Shown here: positions 18,294 through 28,085 of the stretch, one piece after another | Layout of the letters: each line of letters opens with the position of its first letter | How positions within the stretch are numbered: position 1 is the stretch's first letter | Origin: Yoonia maricola | GTDB taxonomy: Bacteria; Pseudomonadota; Alphaproteobacteria; Rhodobacterales; Rhodobacteraceae | NCBI RefSeq assembly: GCF_002797915.1 | Contig: NZ_PGTY01000001.1 | Span: 1,736,001-1,800,000 of the forward strand | Length of the DNA: 64,000 nucleotides | Direction: 5' to 3' | Made by a program: the position numbers and the translations under genes | The notes under the pieces: generated by a model | Told to the model about the DNA's origin: nothing | What the model saw: only the letters and a program-made list of their open reading frames with translations | Databases searched by the model: none

Positions 18294-18907
18294 TGATCAG
18301 CCTGCAGTTCTTCATTACGGCAATTGTCGTTTGCATCGCTCCCGGCACCGGTGTGATTTACACACTCGCCTTGGGGTTGGGACAAGGACGGCGCGCCGCA
18401 ATTGCGGCAGCAGCAGGTTGCACATTTGGGATCGTGCCTCACTTGGCTGCGGCCACACTGGGGCTGGCTGCACTTTTGCATACAAGCGCCTTACTGTTTC
18501 AGATCGTCAAGTTCGCGGGTGTTGCTTATCTGCTCTATCTGGCGTGGCAGGCCCTTAAATCAGATGGTGCGCTGGCAATACGGCCTTACGGGGTGGCCCA
18601 ATCAGCGTTAAAGATCGCACGGCGGGGCGCATTGATCAACATTTTGAACCCTAAACTGTCGATCTTCTTTTTGGCGTTGTTGCCCCCATTCCTGTCCGGC
18701 AACCCAGCTACTGCAACGGCCGAAATGGTCATGTTAGGCGGTATCTTTATGGCGCTGACCTTTGTGATTTTTGTGCTCTATGGTGCCTTTGCCGCCATTG
18801 CACGCGACTGGCTGTTGCAAAGCGAAACAGTAATGAAGTGGCTCTCGCGTTCTTTCGCAGGCATCTTTGCGGCACTTGGATTGCGGCTGGCGTTCGAAAA
18901 AGCATGA
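18290..18907 (+). CDS. LysE family translocator
   Basis: 205 residues with about six membrane helices. It carries the family features [20 protein letters not shown] near the N-terminus and the central [20 protein letters not shown]. LysE/RhtB proteins export amino acids or related metabolites; the substrate is not predictable. Four-base overlaps join it to ispH upstream and to the DUF3429 gene downstream. Confidence 0.9.
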   Translation: MMISLQFFITAIVVCIAPGTGVIYTLALGLGQGRRAAIAAAAGCTFGIVPHLAAATLGLAALLHTSALLFQIVKFAGVAYLLYLAWQALKSDGALAIRPYGVAQSALKIARRGALINILNPKLSIFFLALLPPFLSGNPATATAEMVMLGGIFMALTFVIFVLYGAFAAIARDWLLQSETVMKWLSRSFAGIFAALGLRLAFEKA

Positions 18908-19353
18908 ACGCAATTCCACGCTCTGCTCTGCTTCTTGGCCTTGCTGGCTTACTCCCGTTTCTGTGGGGGGCGGCCACGGTGCTGCTGCCTGACCTTGGCC
19001 TTTGGGGGCAGATGACCCTTGGGGGACGCTTCATCGGCCCTTTTGTGCAGCTTTTCTATGGCGCTGTGATTTTATCATTCATGTCCGGTGTGCTTTGGGG
19101 CTTTGCAACTAGGGCCGCAGGGCAGACGGCCACGGCAAGTTACGTGCTGTCCGTCATTCCCGCATTGTGGGCGTTTTTCATGACAGGCGGTGGACCGACC
19201 ACTGCGGCAATGAACATGATCGTAGGATTTATTGGACTGCTCTTGCTTGACTGGCATTTTTGGAAGCTGGGCCTTGCACCCGCATGGTGGATGCATTTGC
19301 GGGGGCTTTTGACGGCCATTGTCATCCTCACCTTCCTGCCCTTGGTATTCTGA
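18904..19353 (+). CDS. DUF3429 domain membrane protein
   Basis: 149 residues from the ATG at 18904, which overlaps the LysE-type stop. Four to five hydrophobic helices are present, with the family pattern LGLAGLLPFLWGA near the start and FYGAVILSFMSGVLWGFA in the middle. The function is unknown; the family has mitochondrial relatives (TMEM69). It is translationally coupled to the methyltransferase gene, whose start overlaps its stop. Confidence 0.85.
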   Translation: MNAIPRSALLLGLAGLLPFLWGAATVLLPDLGLWGQMTLGGRFIGPFVQLFYGAVILSFMSGVLWGFATRAAGQTATASYVLSVIPALWAFFMTGGGPTTAAMNMIVGFIGLLLLDWHFWKLGLAPAWWMHLRGLLTAIVILTFLPLVF

Positions 19354-19946
19354 TGAGTGATGCACGCACCATCGCGACCTATAACGCAAAAGCACAGGAA
19401 TACGCCCGGATCGTGACAAACGATCAACCGGACCAAAGCCTGCAGGATTTCATCAACCTGCTCCCAAAGGGCGGCGCAGTCCTTGATCTTGGCTGTGGCC
19501 CCGGTGCGGCCTCTTTTCATATGCAAAACGCAGGGCTGGTTCCCGACCCAATTGATGCCTCAGAAAAGATGGTCGCGATTGCGCAGGAAAAATTTGGACT
19601 TAACGCACGCCTCGGCCAGTTTGATGACGTTGCAGGCGTGGCGATTTATGATGGTGTTTGGGCCAATTTCAGCCTGCTTCACGCCCCACGCGATGATCTG
19701 CCACGCTATTTCAATGCACTCTTTCAAGCGACAAAACCCGGCGGTGTTCTGCATGTGGGCATGAAAACCGGTGAAGGCACAGCGCGTGATGCGATCAACC
19801 GACTTTATACTTACGTCACCGTAGGTGACTTGTCGCGCTTGTTCACAGATGCAGGCTATGCCGTGACCTTTGTGAAAGAAGGGAAAGAGGCAGGTCTTGC
19901 TGGCACAATTGATCCCTTTGCAATCATGCGCGGGGAAAAGCCCTGA
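19353..19946 (+). CDS. Class I SAM-dependent methyltransferase
   Basis: 197 residues from the ATG at 19353. The SAM-binding glycine motif is [15 protein letters not shown] (residues about 47-61), and the later [12 protein letters not shown] strand belongs to the Rossmann fold. The substrate is unknown; small size suggests a small-molecule methylase. The start overlaps the DUF3429 stop, and one base separates it from rnhA. Confidence 0.85.
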   Translation: MSDARTIATYNAKAQEYARIVTNDQPDQSLQDFINLLPKGGAVLDLGCGPGAASFHMQNAGLVPDPIDASEKMVAIAQEKFGLNARLGQFDDVAGVAIYDGVWANFSLLHAPRDDLPRYFNALFQATKPGGVLHVGMKTGEGTARDAINRLYTYVTVGDLSRLFTDAGYAVTFVKEGKEAGLAGTIDPFAIMRGEKP

Positions 19947-19947
19947 T

Positions 19948-20400
19948 ATGCCCAAGCTTTTTGCCTATACTGACGGCGCGTGTTCAGGCAATCCAGGCCC
20001 TGGCGGCTGGGGTGCGCTGCTGATCGCGCGCGATGGCGACAAAGTGCTGAAAGAACGCGAACTCAGCGGCGGCGAGTCGGAGACGACCAACAACAGGATG
20101 GAGTTGCTGGCCGCGATTAATGCGTTAGAAACACTCGACCGGCCAACGACGCTCACGATTGTCACTGACAGCTCCTACGTCAAAGACGGGATCACCAAGT
20201 GGATTCATGGCTGGAAAGCGCGTGGTTGGAAGACAGCCGCGAAGAAACCTGTCAAAAACGAAGAGCTATGGAAGCGGCTGGATGATGCCGCCAACCGCCA
20301 CGATGTGACATGGGAATGGGTCAAGGGCCACGCAGGGCATCCCGAGAACGAAAGGGCGGATGAGTTGGCACGGGCTGGGATGGAGCCGTTCAAGCCGTGA
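19948..20400 (+). CDS. rnhA: Ribonuclease HI
   Basis: 150 residues from the ATG at 19948. The four-acid active site is intact: [39 protein letters not shown] and [15 protein letters not shown]. It removes RNA from RNA-DNA hybrids such as Okazaki primers and R-loops. It is last in the plus-strand run from ispH and converges with the quinone oxidoreductase gene across seven bases. Confidence 0.97.
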   Translation: MPKLFAYTDGACSGNPGPGGWGALLIARDGDKVLKERELSGGESETTNNRMELLAAINALETLDRPTTLTIVTDSSYVKDGITKWIHGWKARGWKTAAKKPVKNEELWKRLDDAANRHDVTWEWVKGHAGHPENERADELARAGMEPFKP

Positions 20401-20407
20401 CAGTCGT

Positions 20408-21379
20408 TTAGCTGACCTTCAAAACGATCTTGCCAATATGGGTACTGCTTTCCATGCGGCTGTGCGCTGCAGCGGCATCTTCTAACGCGAATTCCTGATC
20501 CATAACCGGGGCCACTTTGCCCGCGACGATCAACGGCCAGACATGCTTGTGCAGGTCATCCGCAATTCGCGCTTTGGCGTAATCTGATTGAGGTCGTAGG
20601 GTTGATCCAGTGATCGTCAATCGCCGCGTCATCAATTGCACGAGGTTCAATTCAATCTTCGGTCCTTGCAGGAAAGCGATCTGCACCAAGGTGCCGTCAT
20701 CCGCAAGCGCTTTGAGGTTACGCTGGATGTACGGACCACCTACCATATCAAGGATCAGGTCAGCCCCACCAACGGCGCGCATCTCCTCTACAAAATCGGC
20801 ATCGCGATAATTAAAGGCGGCCTCGGCTCCAAGCGCCGCGCAAGCCGTGCATTTTTCGTCTGATCCGGCGGTCGTAAAGATGCGTGCACCAAAGGCTTTG
20901 GCCAGTTGGATCGCCGTTGTGCCAATCCCCGAACTGCCACCGTGCACCAAGAACCTTTGCCCTGCGCGCAGTCCACCACGCATGAAAACATTGGACCACA
21001 CCGTAAAGAATGTCTCTGGCAAGCAGGCCGCTTGTTTCAAGCTCAGCCGACCGGGGATCGGCAAGCAATGGGTGGCAGGGGTAGCCACATATTCCGCATA
21101 GCCACCACCAGGCAAAAGCGCGCAAACCTGATCACCCGGTTTCAGACCCGCAACACCATCGCCGCAGGCCACTACTTCGCCCGACGCTTCCAGCCCAGGC
21201 AGGTCACTCGCCCCTTTTGGTGGATTATAAAGGCCGGCGCGCTGTAAGGCGTCGGGGCGGTTGACCCCAGCATAGGCCACTTTGATCACCACCTGATCAT
21301 ACGCGGGTGCAGGCATCGGCCGATCGGCCAAGCGCAACACGTCAGGCCCGCCCGGTTGGGAAATCTCTATCGCTTTCAT
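20408..21379 (-). CDS. NAD(P)H-quinone oxidoreductase (medium-chain dehydrogenase family)
   Basis: 323 residues from the Met at 21379 (MKAIEISQPGGPDVLRLADR); the frame is open further upstream without conserved sequence. It shows the GroES-like N-terminal half (VAYAGVNRPDALQRAGLY) and the Rossmann nucleotide site FLVHGGSSGIGTTAIQLAKA, with no zinc-ligand cysteines. It matches the PIG3/QOR branch (TIGR02824-type), which reduces quinones with NADPH. It follows coq9 by 13 bp, which fits a quinone theme. Confidence 0.9.
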   Translation of the reverse strand: MKAIEISQPGGPDVLRLADRPMPAPAYDQVVIKVAYAGVNRPDALQRAGLYNPPKGASDLPGLEASGEVVACGDGVAGLKPGDQVCALLPGGGYAEYVATPATHCLPIPGRLSLKQAACLPETFFTVWSNVFMRGGLRAGQRFLVHGGSSGIGTTAIQLAKAFGARIFTTAGSDEKCTACAALGAEAAFNYRDADFVEEMRAVGGADLILDMVGGPYIQRNLKALADDGTLVQIAFLQGPKIELNLVQLMTRRLTITGSTLRPQSDYAKARIADDLHKHVWPLIVAGKVAPVMDQEFALEDAAAAHSRMESSTHIGKIVLKVS

Positions 21380-21392
21380 CGCCAAATCGTCC

Positions 21393-22091
21393 TTACCGCG
21401 GGTCGCGCCACATGCCCGGCAGGTTTGGATCAGCCGCAGCACCCGGCGCTTTGACCGACGCCATCATGCGGTCCAACGTACCCGTTAATGGCTTGAGCAA
21501 AGGGTTGCTCTTGACCTGTGCCTTGAGTTTTTCAAACTGCATGACGTTATCGATACGACGGTCAATGAACGCATCTGTCGCCTGAATATCAACACTGTCA
21601 TCACCCAGCCAGTAAAGCACGACTGCACTATAAACACCCGAAAGCGTCATCCGTTTGGTGTACCAGTTCACATCACGTGATGTATCCCCCAGTGCCGTCC
21701 AAATTGCATCCGCCGTGCCCCAGATCAGCTTGGCCCCATCAGCAGCCATATGTGGCAAGGCAAAAAGCGTCGTGCCACGGCGCACGGCCTCTTTGTCGTC
21801 AATGACTGTCAAGCGCAGGCGAATGGCATGGGCCACCTTATCGCGAAAACGCATGTCGCGCAGGTCAGCCTTGGCAAGGGCTTCCACCATCGCCGCATCG
21901 CCACGCTGGTGGTATGCAATCGCCAAACCAGTCGCACCGCGTGGGCAGAGGGTTTTTGCGACTGCCGGGTCAATCCCGGCGTCCGCAACTGCTGCCTCAA
22001 ATGTCGCGGGCGACCAGCCATCAAAAGCCACATGCGGCAGGGCGGCATCCAATAAATGGTCCAGGGTGGGGTCATTTGGGGCATTTGTCAT
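21393..22091 (-). CDS. COQ9 family protein
   Basis: 232 residues, all helical. The N-terminal HLLDAALPHVAFDGWSPATF and a following TetR-like helix pattern, then WGTADAIWTALGDTSRDVNWYTKR, identify COQ9. In mitochondria COQ9 binds lipids and COQ7 during ubiquinone synthesis; the bacterial homologue probably does the same. It is divergent from rpsU. A perfect palindrome (22116-22130) lies just upstream of its start. Confidence 0.92.
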   Translation of the reverse strand: MTNAPNDPTLDHLLDAALPHVAFDGWSPATFEAAVADAGIDPAVAKTLCPRGATGLAIAYHQRGDAAMVEALAKADLRDMRFRDKVAHAIRLRLTVIDDKEAVRRGTTLFALPHMAADGAKLIWGTADAIWTALGDTSRDVNWYTKRMTLSGVYSAVVLYWLGDDSVDIQATDAFIDRRIDNVMQFEKLKAQVKSNPLLKPLTGTLDRMMASVKAPGAAADPNLPGMWRDPR

Positions 22092-22115
22092 GGGTCACTC
22101 CTGCAATTCGTGCGC

Positions 22116-22130
22116 ACTAGACAAACTAGT
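22116..22130. promoter_or_regulatory. Short palindrome in the coq9-rpsU divergent region
   Basis: ACTAG-ACAAA-CTAGT, a perfect 5-bp inverted repeat 25 bp upstream of the coq9 start. A possible operator; nothing identifies the binding protein. Confidence 0.3.
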
Positions 22131-22184
22131 CCGCCTTTGCTATCTGCCCACTTCCTGCAATTTTTGCAAATTTAACTTAGAGAG

Positions 22185-22198
22185 GTGGTGAAAACCAC
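22185..22198 (+). promoter_or_regulatory. Tetraloop hairpin covering the rpsU ribosome-binding site
   Basis: GTGGT-GAAA-ACCAC: a perfect 5-bp stem with a GAAA tetraloop ends at the base before the rpsU ATG and includes part of the GAGAGGTGGTG Shine-Dalgarno region. It could limit initiation and allow feedback control. Confidence 0.5.
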
Positions 22199-22405
22199 AT
22201 GCAGGTTAGTGTTCGTGATAACAACGTCGATCAGGCGTTGCGTGCTCTGAAGAAAAAGCTTCAGCGTGAGGGCGTTTTTCGTGAAATGAAGCTCAAGCAA
22301 CATTTCGAAAAGCCGTCCGTCCGTAAAGCGCGCGAAAAAGCAGAAGCGATCCGTCGTCAGCGCAAGCTGGCACGTAAGAAGCTCCAGCGCGAAGGTATGC
22401 TGTAA
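22199..22405 (+). CDS. rpsU: 30S ribosomal protein S21
   Basis: 68 residues, highly basic, with the S21 opening [20 protein letters not shown] and an Arg/Lys-rich helical tail. S21 sits near the anti-Shine-Dalgarno end of 16S rRNA and helps initiation. It is monocistronic: a hairpin covers its ribosome-binding site and a strong terminator follows. Confidence 0.97.
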   Translation: MQVSVRDNNVDQALRALKKKLQREGVFREMKLKQHFEKPSVRKAREKAEAIRRQRKLARKKLQREGML

Positions 22406-22433
22406 GGCGACCTTTCGACGTTACGATCAACAA

Positions 22434-22466
22434 ACCCCCGACTGAGCAATCAGGCGGGGGTTTTCT
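22434..22466 (+). terminator. Rho-independent terminator after rpsU
   Basis: ACCCCCG (from 22434) pairs with CGGGGGT (to 22461), followed by a T-rich run (TTTTCTT). It lies 29 bp after the rpsU stop and overlaps the 3' end of the convergent cueR gene. Confidence 0.85.
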
Positions 22467-22854
22467 TATGCGGGTCACCCAAGGATTGCAGGATCGGACA
22501 ATCTGGCCTGTCATCCCCCGCACAGTCACGTACCAGGGTTTTCAGCGTGTCCCGCATATTTTGCAAATCAACGATCTTTGCCTCGATCCGGGCCAGATGG
22601 TCTTGCGCAATCCTGCGCACATCCGCGCTGGCCCGGTCTGTATCTTCCCAAAGCGCGAGAAGGTCGCGGCAGTCTTCGATGGAAAAGCCCAAAGTCCGCG
22701 CATGCGCCAGAAAGGTCAGCTTGTGAACATCTGCCGCAACAAAGGCGCGGTATCCGTTCGTATCACGCCCCGGTTTGACCAAACCGATATCCTCATAATA
22801 GCGAATGGTCTTGGCGGGCAAACCTGCTTTTGCGGCAGCTTCTCCGATGTTCAT
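22450..22854 (-). CDS. cueR: Copper-responsive MerR-family regulator CueR
   Basis: 134 residues. The N-terminal winged helix [20 protein letters not shown] and dimer helix are typical of MerR. The C-terminal metal loop has two cysteines, [13 protein letters not shown], in the CueR/HmrR arrangement for Cu(I). The start overlaps the copA stop by four bases, so regulator and pump are one transcript. The matching operator is seen upstream of copA (25364-25394). Confidence 0.92.
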   Translation of the reverse strand: MNIGEAAAKAGLPAKTIRYYEDIGLVKPGRDTNGYRAFVAADVHKLTFLAHARTLGFSIEDCRDLLALWEDTDRASADVRRIAQDHLARIEAKIVDLQNMRDTLKTLVRDCAGDDRPDCPILQSLGDPHKKTPA

Positions 22855-25337
22855 GCCGTGACCTCCCTGTAGGGCGCTTGTTCGTTCTGCACCGCTGATC
22901 GGCCCAACGCCACCCAGCGCAGACGCAACGCATTTGACAGGACAAAGACGCTTGACAACGCCATCGCCCCTGCCGCCAGCATGGGCGACAAAAGCGGCCC
23001 ACCAAATAAATAAAGCACCCCTGCCGCGACGGGAATAAGAGCGGTGTTATAGGCAAAGGCCCAAAACAGATTTTGCTGGATGTTACGCATCGTGCGCCTG
23101 CTGACCTCAAATGCATGACACACGCCGTGAATGTCGCCAGACATCAAAACCACATCCGCAGTTTCAATTGCCACATCAGTGCCTGTGCCGATGGCTATGC
23201 CCACATCGGCAGCAGCCAAAGCAGGCGCATCATTGATCCCATCACCAACAAAAGCGATCTTTTCACCAGTCTTCGCAAGCTCATCCAATGCCGCCACTTT
23301 CCCATCTGGCAAAACCTCTGCCACAACCGTGTCGATGCCCACCTCAGAGGCAATTGCATGTGCTGTGGCGCGACTGTCACCAGTGATCAAAGCCGTGCGA
23401 AGGCCTAACTGATGCAACGTCCTAATTGCGCTGGGTGTTGTTGGTTTGATCGGGTCGGAAATGCCAATCAGACCCGCAAGCTGCCCATCGATAGCCGCGT
23501 AAAACGGGGTCTCGCCTGCCTCAGCGATGTGTGCCGCGCGCGCCGCAAACGCATCAGTCATGATCCCTTCACGCTGCATCAACCGGTCCGCCCCCACCAG
23601 AACACGGTAACCTGCCACGGTACCGCTGACACCAAAGCCGGCCTCTGCGCGGAACGCGTCAGCATCTTGCTGCACATATCCTTGCTTTTCCGCTTTGCGC
23701 ACAATGGCGGCGGCGATGGGGTGTTCCGACAACGCTTCAACACTGGCGATAAGCCCAAGCACCTTTGCTTCATCCACCTGCGGGGCAAAGGACATGGTCG
23801 TGACCTCTGGCCGCCCTTGGGTCAATGTCCCTGTCTTATCAAAGGCGACGACAGAGACCGACCGCAGCGCCTGTAACGCATCACCCTTGCGAAAGAGAAC
23901 ACCCAGATCAGCCGCACGCCCGGTCCCCACCATGATGGATGTGGGCGTCGCAAGGCCCATGGCGCAAGGACAGGCCACGATCAGGACCGAGACACCAGCG
24001 ACCAAGGCAAAGCCAAGGGCAGGATCGGGGCCAAAAGCCAGCCAAGCCGCCACTGTGAGCGCTGCAACTATCAAGACAAAGGGCACGAACCACAGCGTGA
24101 TCCTGTTCACCAAGTCCTGAATAGGTAGTTTCGTACTTTGTGCATCTTCGACCATGCGAATAATCTGGGCGAGCATGGTATCTGCGCCCACTTGCGTTAC
24201 ACGAAAAGTAAACGATCCAGTGCCATTCACCGTGCCACCCGTCACCACATCACCACCTGATTTCTTCGCTGGCAGCGGCTCTCCGGTGATCATGCTTTCA
24301 TCAATGAAAGTATCGCCGTCCAGCAGCATCCCATCGACCGCGATCTTTTCACCAGGACGGACGCGCACAACGTCCCCCACAACGATCTCCGATATCGGCA
24401 CCTCAACCGCAACCCCACTACGCATCACCGTTGCGGTTTGCGGTTGTAACCCTATCAGGCGGTGGATCGCTTCTCCGGTTTTGCCCTTGGCACGTGCTTC
24501 AAGAAAACGCCCCAGCAGAATCAGGGTGACAATCACTGCAGTTGCCTCAAAATAGACCGCGCGGGTGCCGGGCGGCAGAACCCCGGGCAAAAACGTGGCG
24601 ATGGTTGAGAACATCCAGGCTGCACCTGTGCCAAGAGCCACCAGTGCATTCATGTCAGGGGCGCCTTTGAACAAGGCTGGCAGGCCTTGGACAAAAAACT
24701 TCCGTCCCGGCCAAGCAAGCACAAGAGTGACAAGCACAAACTGAAACAACCAGCTGGTTTGCATACCGATATTCTGATGCACCCACGCATGCACGCCCGG
24801 CACAAAGTGGCTGCCCATTTCCAGAATGAAGACGGGCGCCGTCAAGACCGCCGCGATCACCAGCTGGTGGCGCAAAGCCTCTATTCGGGCGTCTTGGTCT
24901 GGTTCGGGCTCTGCACTTTCACGTAGCTGCGCAACATATCCTGCCGTAGTGGCCATGCGCGCAAGTTCTTGTGGCGTTGTGGTACCTACCAGATAGGTCA
25001 CTTTGGCTGTTTCAGCCGCCAGATTGACCGATACCTCCGTCACTGTCGGTGCGGCCAATAAGGCCTTTTCCACCCGGCCAATGCAAGAGCCGCAATGCAT
25101 GCCTTTGATGTCAAAGGTGATCTGTTCTGTGAGGGCAGGATAACCTGCTTTCACCAGCGCTTGCGTAATCTGCGCCAGTGTTGCGGGGGCATCAAACGTT
25201 ACTTTCGCCATTTCAGAGGCGAGGTTCACGGTTACGTCGCTCACCCCATTCACCTGGTGCAAAGCCGTCTGGGCCCGCGCAACGCATGATCCGCAAGATA
25301 GATTATCAACATGAAGTGTAAGAGCGGTCTCAGACAT
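22851..25337 (-). CDS. copA: Copper-exporting P-type ATPase CopA
   Basis: 828 residues from the ATG at 25337. Two N-terminal heavy-metal domains carry CGSC ([22 protein letters not shown]). Eight membrane helices follow, with the Cu(I) channel motif [12 protein letters not shown]. The actuator motif is [15 protein letters not shown], the phosphorylation site [13 protein letters not shown], and [10 protein letters not shown] is in the ATP domain. The pump moves Cu(I) from cytoplasm to periplasm. Transcription starts from a CueR-type promoter, and cueR follows in the same transcript. Confidence 0.95.
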   Translation of the reverse strand: MSETALTLHVDNLSCGSCVARAQTALHQVNGVSDVTVNLASEMAKVTFDAPATLAQITQALVKAGYPALTEQITFDIKGMHCGSCIGRVEKALLAAPTVTEVSVNLAAETAKVTYLVGTTTPQELARMATTAGYVAQLRESAEPEPDQDARIEALRHQLVIAAVLTAPVFILEMGSHFVPGVHAWVHQNIGMQTSWLFQFVLVTLVLAWPGRKFFVQGLPALFKGAPDMNALVALGTGAAWMFSTIATFLPGVLPPGTRAVYFEATAVIVTLILLGRFLEARAKGKTGEAIHRLIGLQPQTATVMRSGVAVEVPISEIVVGDVVRVRPGEKIAVDGMLLDGDTFIDESMITGEPLPAKKSGGDVVTGGTVNGTGSFTFRVTQVGADTMLAQIIRMVEDAQSTKLPIQDLVNRITLWFVPFVLIVAALTVAAWLAFGPDPALGFALVAGVSVLIVACPCAMGLATPTSIMVGTGRAADLGVLFRKGDALQALRSVSVVAFDKTGTLTQGRPEVTTMSFAPQVDEAKVLGLIASVEALSEHPIAAAIVRKAEKQGYVQQDADAFRAEAGFGVSGTVAGYRVLVGADRLMQREGIMTDAFAARAAHIAEAGETPFYAAIDGQLAGLIGISDPIKPTTPSAIRTLHQLGLRTALITGDSRATAHAIASEVGIDTVVAEVLPDGKVAALDELAKTGEKIAFVGDGINDAPALAAADVGIAIGTGTDVAIETADVVLMSGDIHGVCHAFEVSRRTMRNIQQNLFWAFAYNTALIPVAAGVLYLFGGPLLSPMLAAGAMALSSVFVLSNALRLRWVALGRSAVQNEQAPYREVTA

Positions 25338-25363
25338 GAGGGCGTTACCTTTGGGACACCCCC

Positions 25364-25394
25364 TACATAGGCCTTCCACTCACTGGAAGGTCAA
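25364..25394 (-). promoter_or_regulatory. CueR-type promoter of copA-cueR
   Basis: On the minus strand a -35 TTGACC (25389-25394) and a -10 TATGTA (25364-25369) are separated by 19 bp, the elongated spacer of MerR-family promoters. The spacer region carries the dyad CCTTCC-AGTGAGT-GGAAGG (25372-25390). The -35 lies four bases from the stop of the upstream DsbA-like gene. Confidence 0.88.
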
Positions 25395-25397
25395 GGT

Positions 25398-26132
25398 TCA
25401 ATCGCCCTCAACCGCGCTACGCGCCTCTGCGATATAAGTTTGCAAGTCAGAAACCGATGCAACACCCGGCACCAATGCGTCGCCAATCACGAAAGCCGGT
25501 GTCCCGGTGAAACCAAGGCTTTGCGCAAGCTGATCCGATGTCGCAAGATGGCTTGTCACCTCTTCGCTTTGCATGTCTGTCACCAGTTGATCAACATCCA
25601 GCCCCACCGACCGCGCCAGCGCCAGAACCGAAGCTTCATCGGCCTGACCACGCATTTCCATTAGACCTACGTGCATTTCTTCATATTTGCCCTGCGCGCG
25701 CGCGGCCAAGGCCGCACGGGCCGCAAAGACAGAGCCTGCGCCCAAAATCGGCCATTCTCGATAAACAACACGTAGGTCGCTGTCGGCAGCGATAAGCTCT
25801 TTCACGTTGACCGCCGCACGTTTGCAATGCGGGCAGTTGTAGTCAAAGAACTCAACCACAACAGCGTCGCCCTCCGGGTTGCCCATAAATGGCGCATTCG
25901 GATCGCTTTCCAAAACCGCACGCTGCTCGGTCAGAAACTCGGCCTGCGCTGCCGCCGCAGCCGCATTGCGCTGCTCTTGCAGGATTGACAAGGCTTCGAT
26001 GATGATCTGTGGGTTCTCGATGATCGCCTCAAGCGCGAGATCCTTGATCTCATCCTCAGATAGGTCCTGCGCTACCGCCATAAGAGGCAACAAAGATATC
26101 AGGGCCGCGGTAAGCAGTCTGCGCATGTTCAA
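25398..26132 (-). CDS. DsbA family thiol:disulfide oxidoreductase, exported
   Basis: 244 residues. It has a signal peptide (RRLLTAALISLLPLMAVAQD, cleavage near AVA-QD), a helical spacer rich in Ala/Gln (about residues 40-75), and a thioredoxin fold with the active site YNCPHCKRAA (about residue 100) and the cis-proline segment GFTGTPAFVIGDALVPG. It resembles the Com1/ScsC branch of periplasmic DsbA-like proteins. Its neighbour is the copper export operon; such proteins can protect thiols from copper, but the link is only positional. Confidence 0.9.
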   Translation of the reverse strand: MNMRRLLTAALISLLPLMAVAQDLSEDEIKDLALEAIIENPQIIIEALSILQEQRNAAAAAAQAEFLTEQRAVLESDPNAPFMGNPEGDAVVVEFFDYNCPHCKRAAVNVKELIAADSDLRVVYREWPILGAGSVFAARAALAARAQGKYEEMHVGLMEMRGQADEASVLALARSVGLDVDQLVTDMQSEEVTSHLATSDQLAQSLGFTGTPAFVIGDALVPGVASVSDLQTYIAEARSAVEGD

Positions 26133-26294
26133 TCCATATCCATTGAGTTCGGGTCAAATTCGCCAGTAACAAAACATTTTGATCACCCAATGACCACACA
26201 CATCTATGTAATCTATCTGCGGCAAGGGCGCATCGGCGATTGCACGCGCGCCAGCCGCTTGCCCCCCTGCCCCCGTTTCGATTAGGTGCAAGTC

Positions 26295-27953
26295 ATGGAA
26301 CACCGCCTTTCATTGCAAAAGCCGCGCAGACCAGCCCTGAGCATGGGGTTCAAAGCGATTGCGATCTTTGTGATGGCAGTCTGTGTTGTCCCTTATCTAG
26401 GGGTGCTGGCGGCCGCTTTTTCAGGCTCTTTTGAAACGCTTTCTCACCTAGCCGATACGGTTCTGGGCCGTTACACCATGACGACCTTGATCCTTGTGAC
26501 ACTAGTGATGGCGGGCAGCGCCTTTATCGGGGCCGGGGCGGCGTGGTTGGTAACAATGACCGATTTCCCCGGACGCCGCTGGATCGAGATCGCTCTCGCA
26601 CTACCGCTGGCGTTTCCGGCCTACGTGCTGGCCTATGGCTATACCCATGTCCTTGACCATCCCGGTATCTTACAAACGCTGTTGCGGGATATGACAGGAT
26701 GGGGACCACGCGATTATTGGTTCCCGGAAATCCGGTCGCTGGGCGGGGCGGCGGCAATGCTGACGCTGGTGCTTTATCCTTATGTCTATCTTTTGGCGCG
26801 CGCCGCCTTTGCAGCCCAAGGTGCCAGCACGTTTCTGGCCGCGCGCGTTTTGGGGCGTTCACCATTTATTGCATTTATGCATGTCTCTCTGCCCATGGCG
26901 CGCCCCGCGATTGCATCGGGTGTCATGCTCGTGGCGATGGAGACGATCGCAGATTTCGGCACGGTCGCCTATTTTGGAGTTCAGACCTTTGCAGTCGGTA
27001 TCTACCAAAGCTGGTTCAATCTCGCAGACCGCGCAGCGGCGGCGCAATTGGCGCTTGGTTTGCTCAGTTTCGCGCTTTTGTTGGTCATGTTGGAACGCTA
27101 CAGCCGAGGTAATGCGAGCTACGCCAGCGGGCGGCGCAATGCGCCATTGCAAAGATTGACCCTAAGCAAAAGCCAAAGGCTCGGCGCAATGGTTTTTTGC
27201 CTGACGCCTATCCTGTTGGGCGTTGTCTTGCCAGTGATCGCCCTCAGCGTGATGGCGCTGGGGTCAGAGCAAGACCTGCTCAGCCCGCGCTATTTGGGCT
27301 TTATCCGCAATTCGCTGACACTGGCGGGCATCGCCGCTGTTCTGACCGTTCTTGCAGCCCTCATTCTGGGGACGTTGCATAGGGTCAGCACCAGCCGGCT
27401 GACCGGCACGTCGCTCTATCTGGCGCGGATCGGCTATGCCGTCCCCGGTGGTGTGATTGCGGTGGGGCTACTGGTGCCTTTCGCCGCCTTTGACAACGCG
27501 CTGGATGCATGGATGCGCAGCACTTTTGATATCTCGACAGGGCTTTTGTTCACCGGGTCGATCTGGCTGTTGATCTCGGCCTATCTGATCCGGTTTCTGG
27601 CTGCCGCTATCGGGGCCTATGAAGGCGGTATCGCCTCGGTCGCGCCCAACATGGACGCCGCGGCGCGCACTTTGGGGCAGGATATGCCCGGTCTGGTACG
27701 GCGCATCCATATGCCTTTGCTGCGCACCAGCCTGCTGACGGCAGGGTTGATCGTCTTTGTCGATGTGATGAAAGAACTGCCCGCGACCCTGATTATGCGG
27801 CCGTTCAATTATGACACGTTGGCGGTGCAGGCGTATCGCCTTGCATCGGATGAGCGACTTGAGGGGGCCGCGGTCCCCAGCCTCGTGATTGCGGCTATCG
27901 GTTTGATCCCGGTGATTTTGCTATGTCGCAAGATCGGGACAGGGCGGGCCTGA
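26295..27953 (+). CDS. Iron(III) ABC transporter permease (FbpB/SfuB type)
   Basis: 552 residues from the ATG at 26295, with AGGTG just upstream; a GTG three codons earlier is also open. The protein carries two fused permease domains with about 12 membrane helices. The EAA-like cytoplasmic loops are AARVLGRSPFIAFMHVSLPM and AARTLGQDMPGLVRRIHMPL. The family imports ferric iron with a periplasmic binding protein and an ATPase. Neither partner gene is adjacent, so the permease is an orphan here. It could also serve thiamine or another small ligand. Confidence 0.87.
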   Translation: MEHRLSLQKPRRPALSMGFKAIAIFVMAVCVVPYLGVLAAAFSGSFETLSHLADTVLGRYTMTTLILVTLVMAGSAFIGAGAAWLVTMTDFPGRRWIEIALALPLAFPAYVLAYGYTHVLDHPGILQTLLRDMTGWGPRDYWFPEIRSLGGAAAMLTLVLYPYVYLLARAAFAAQGASTFLAARVLGRSPFIAFMHVSLPMARPAIASGVMLVAMETIADFGTVAYFGVQTFAVGIYQSWFNLADRAAAAQLALGLLSFALLLVMLERYSRGNASYASGRRNAPLQRLTLSKSQRLGAMVFCLTPILLGVVLPVIALSVMALGSEQDLLSPRYLGFIRNSLTLAGIAAVLTVLAALILGTLHRVSTSRLTGTSLYLARIGYAVPGGVIAVGLLVPFAAFDNALDAWMRSTFDISTGLLFTGSIWLLISAYLIRFLAAAIGAYEGGIASVAPNMDAAARTLGQDMPGLVRRIHMPLLRTSLLTAGLIVFVDVMKELPATLIMRPFNYDTLAVQAYRLASDERLEGAAVPSLVIAAIGLIPVILLCRKIGTGRA

Positions 27954-28085
27954 GGGCGAGCGCACTCGGCGGGGATCATCGGGACTGTGACCCGCATCCT
28001 ATGAACCATCATACACACGGCCAAAGTTTGCCGTTTCGCGTTAACGCCGCTAGATTAATCATCATCGCAAGACGGGGACACAGGC

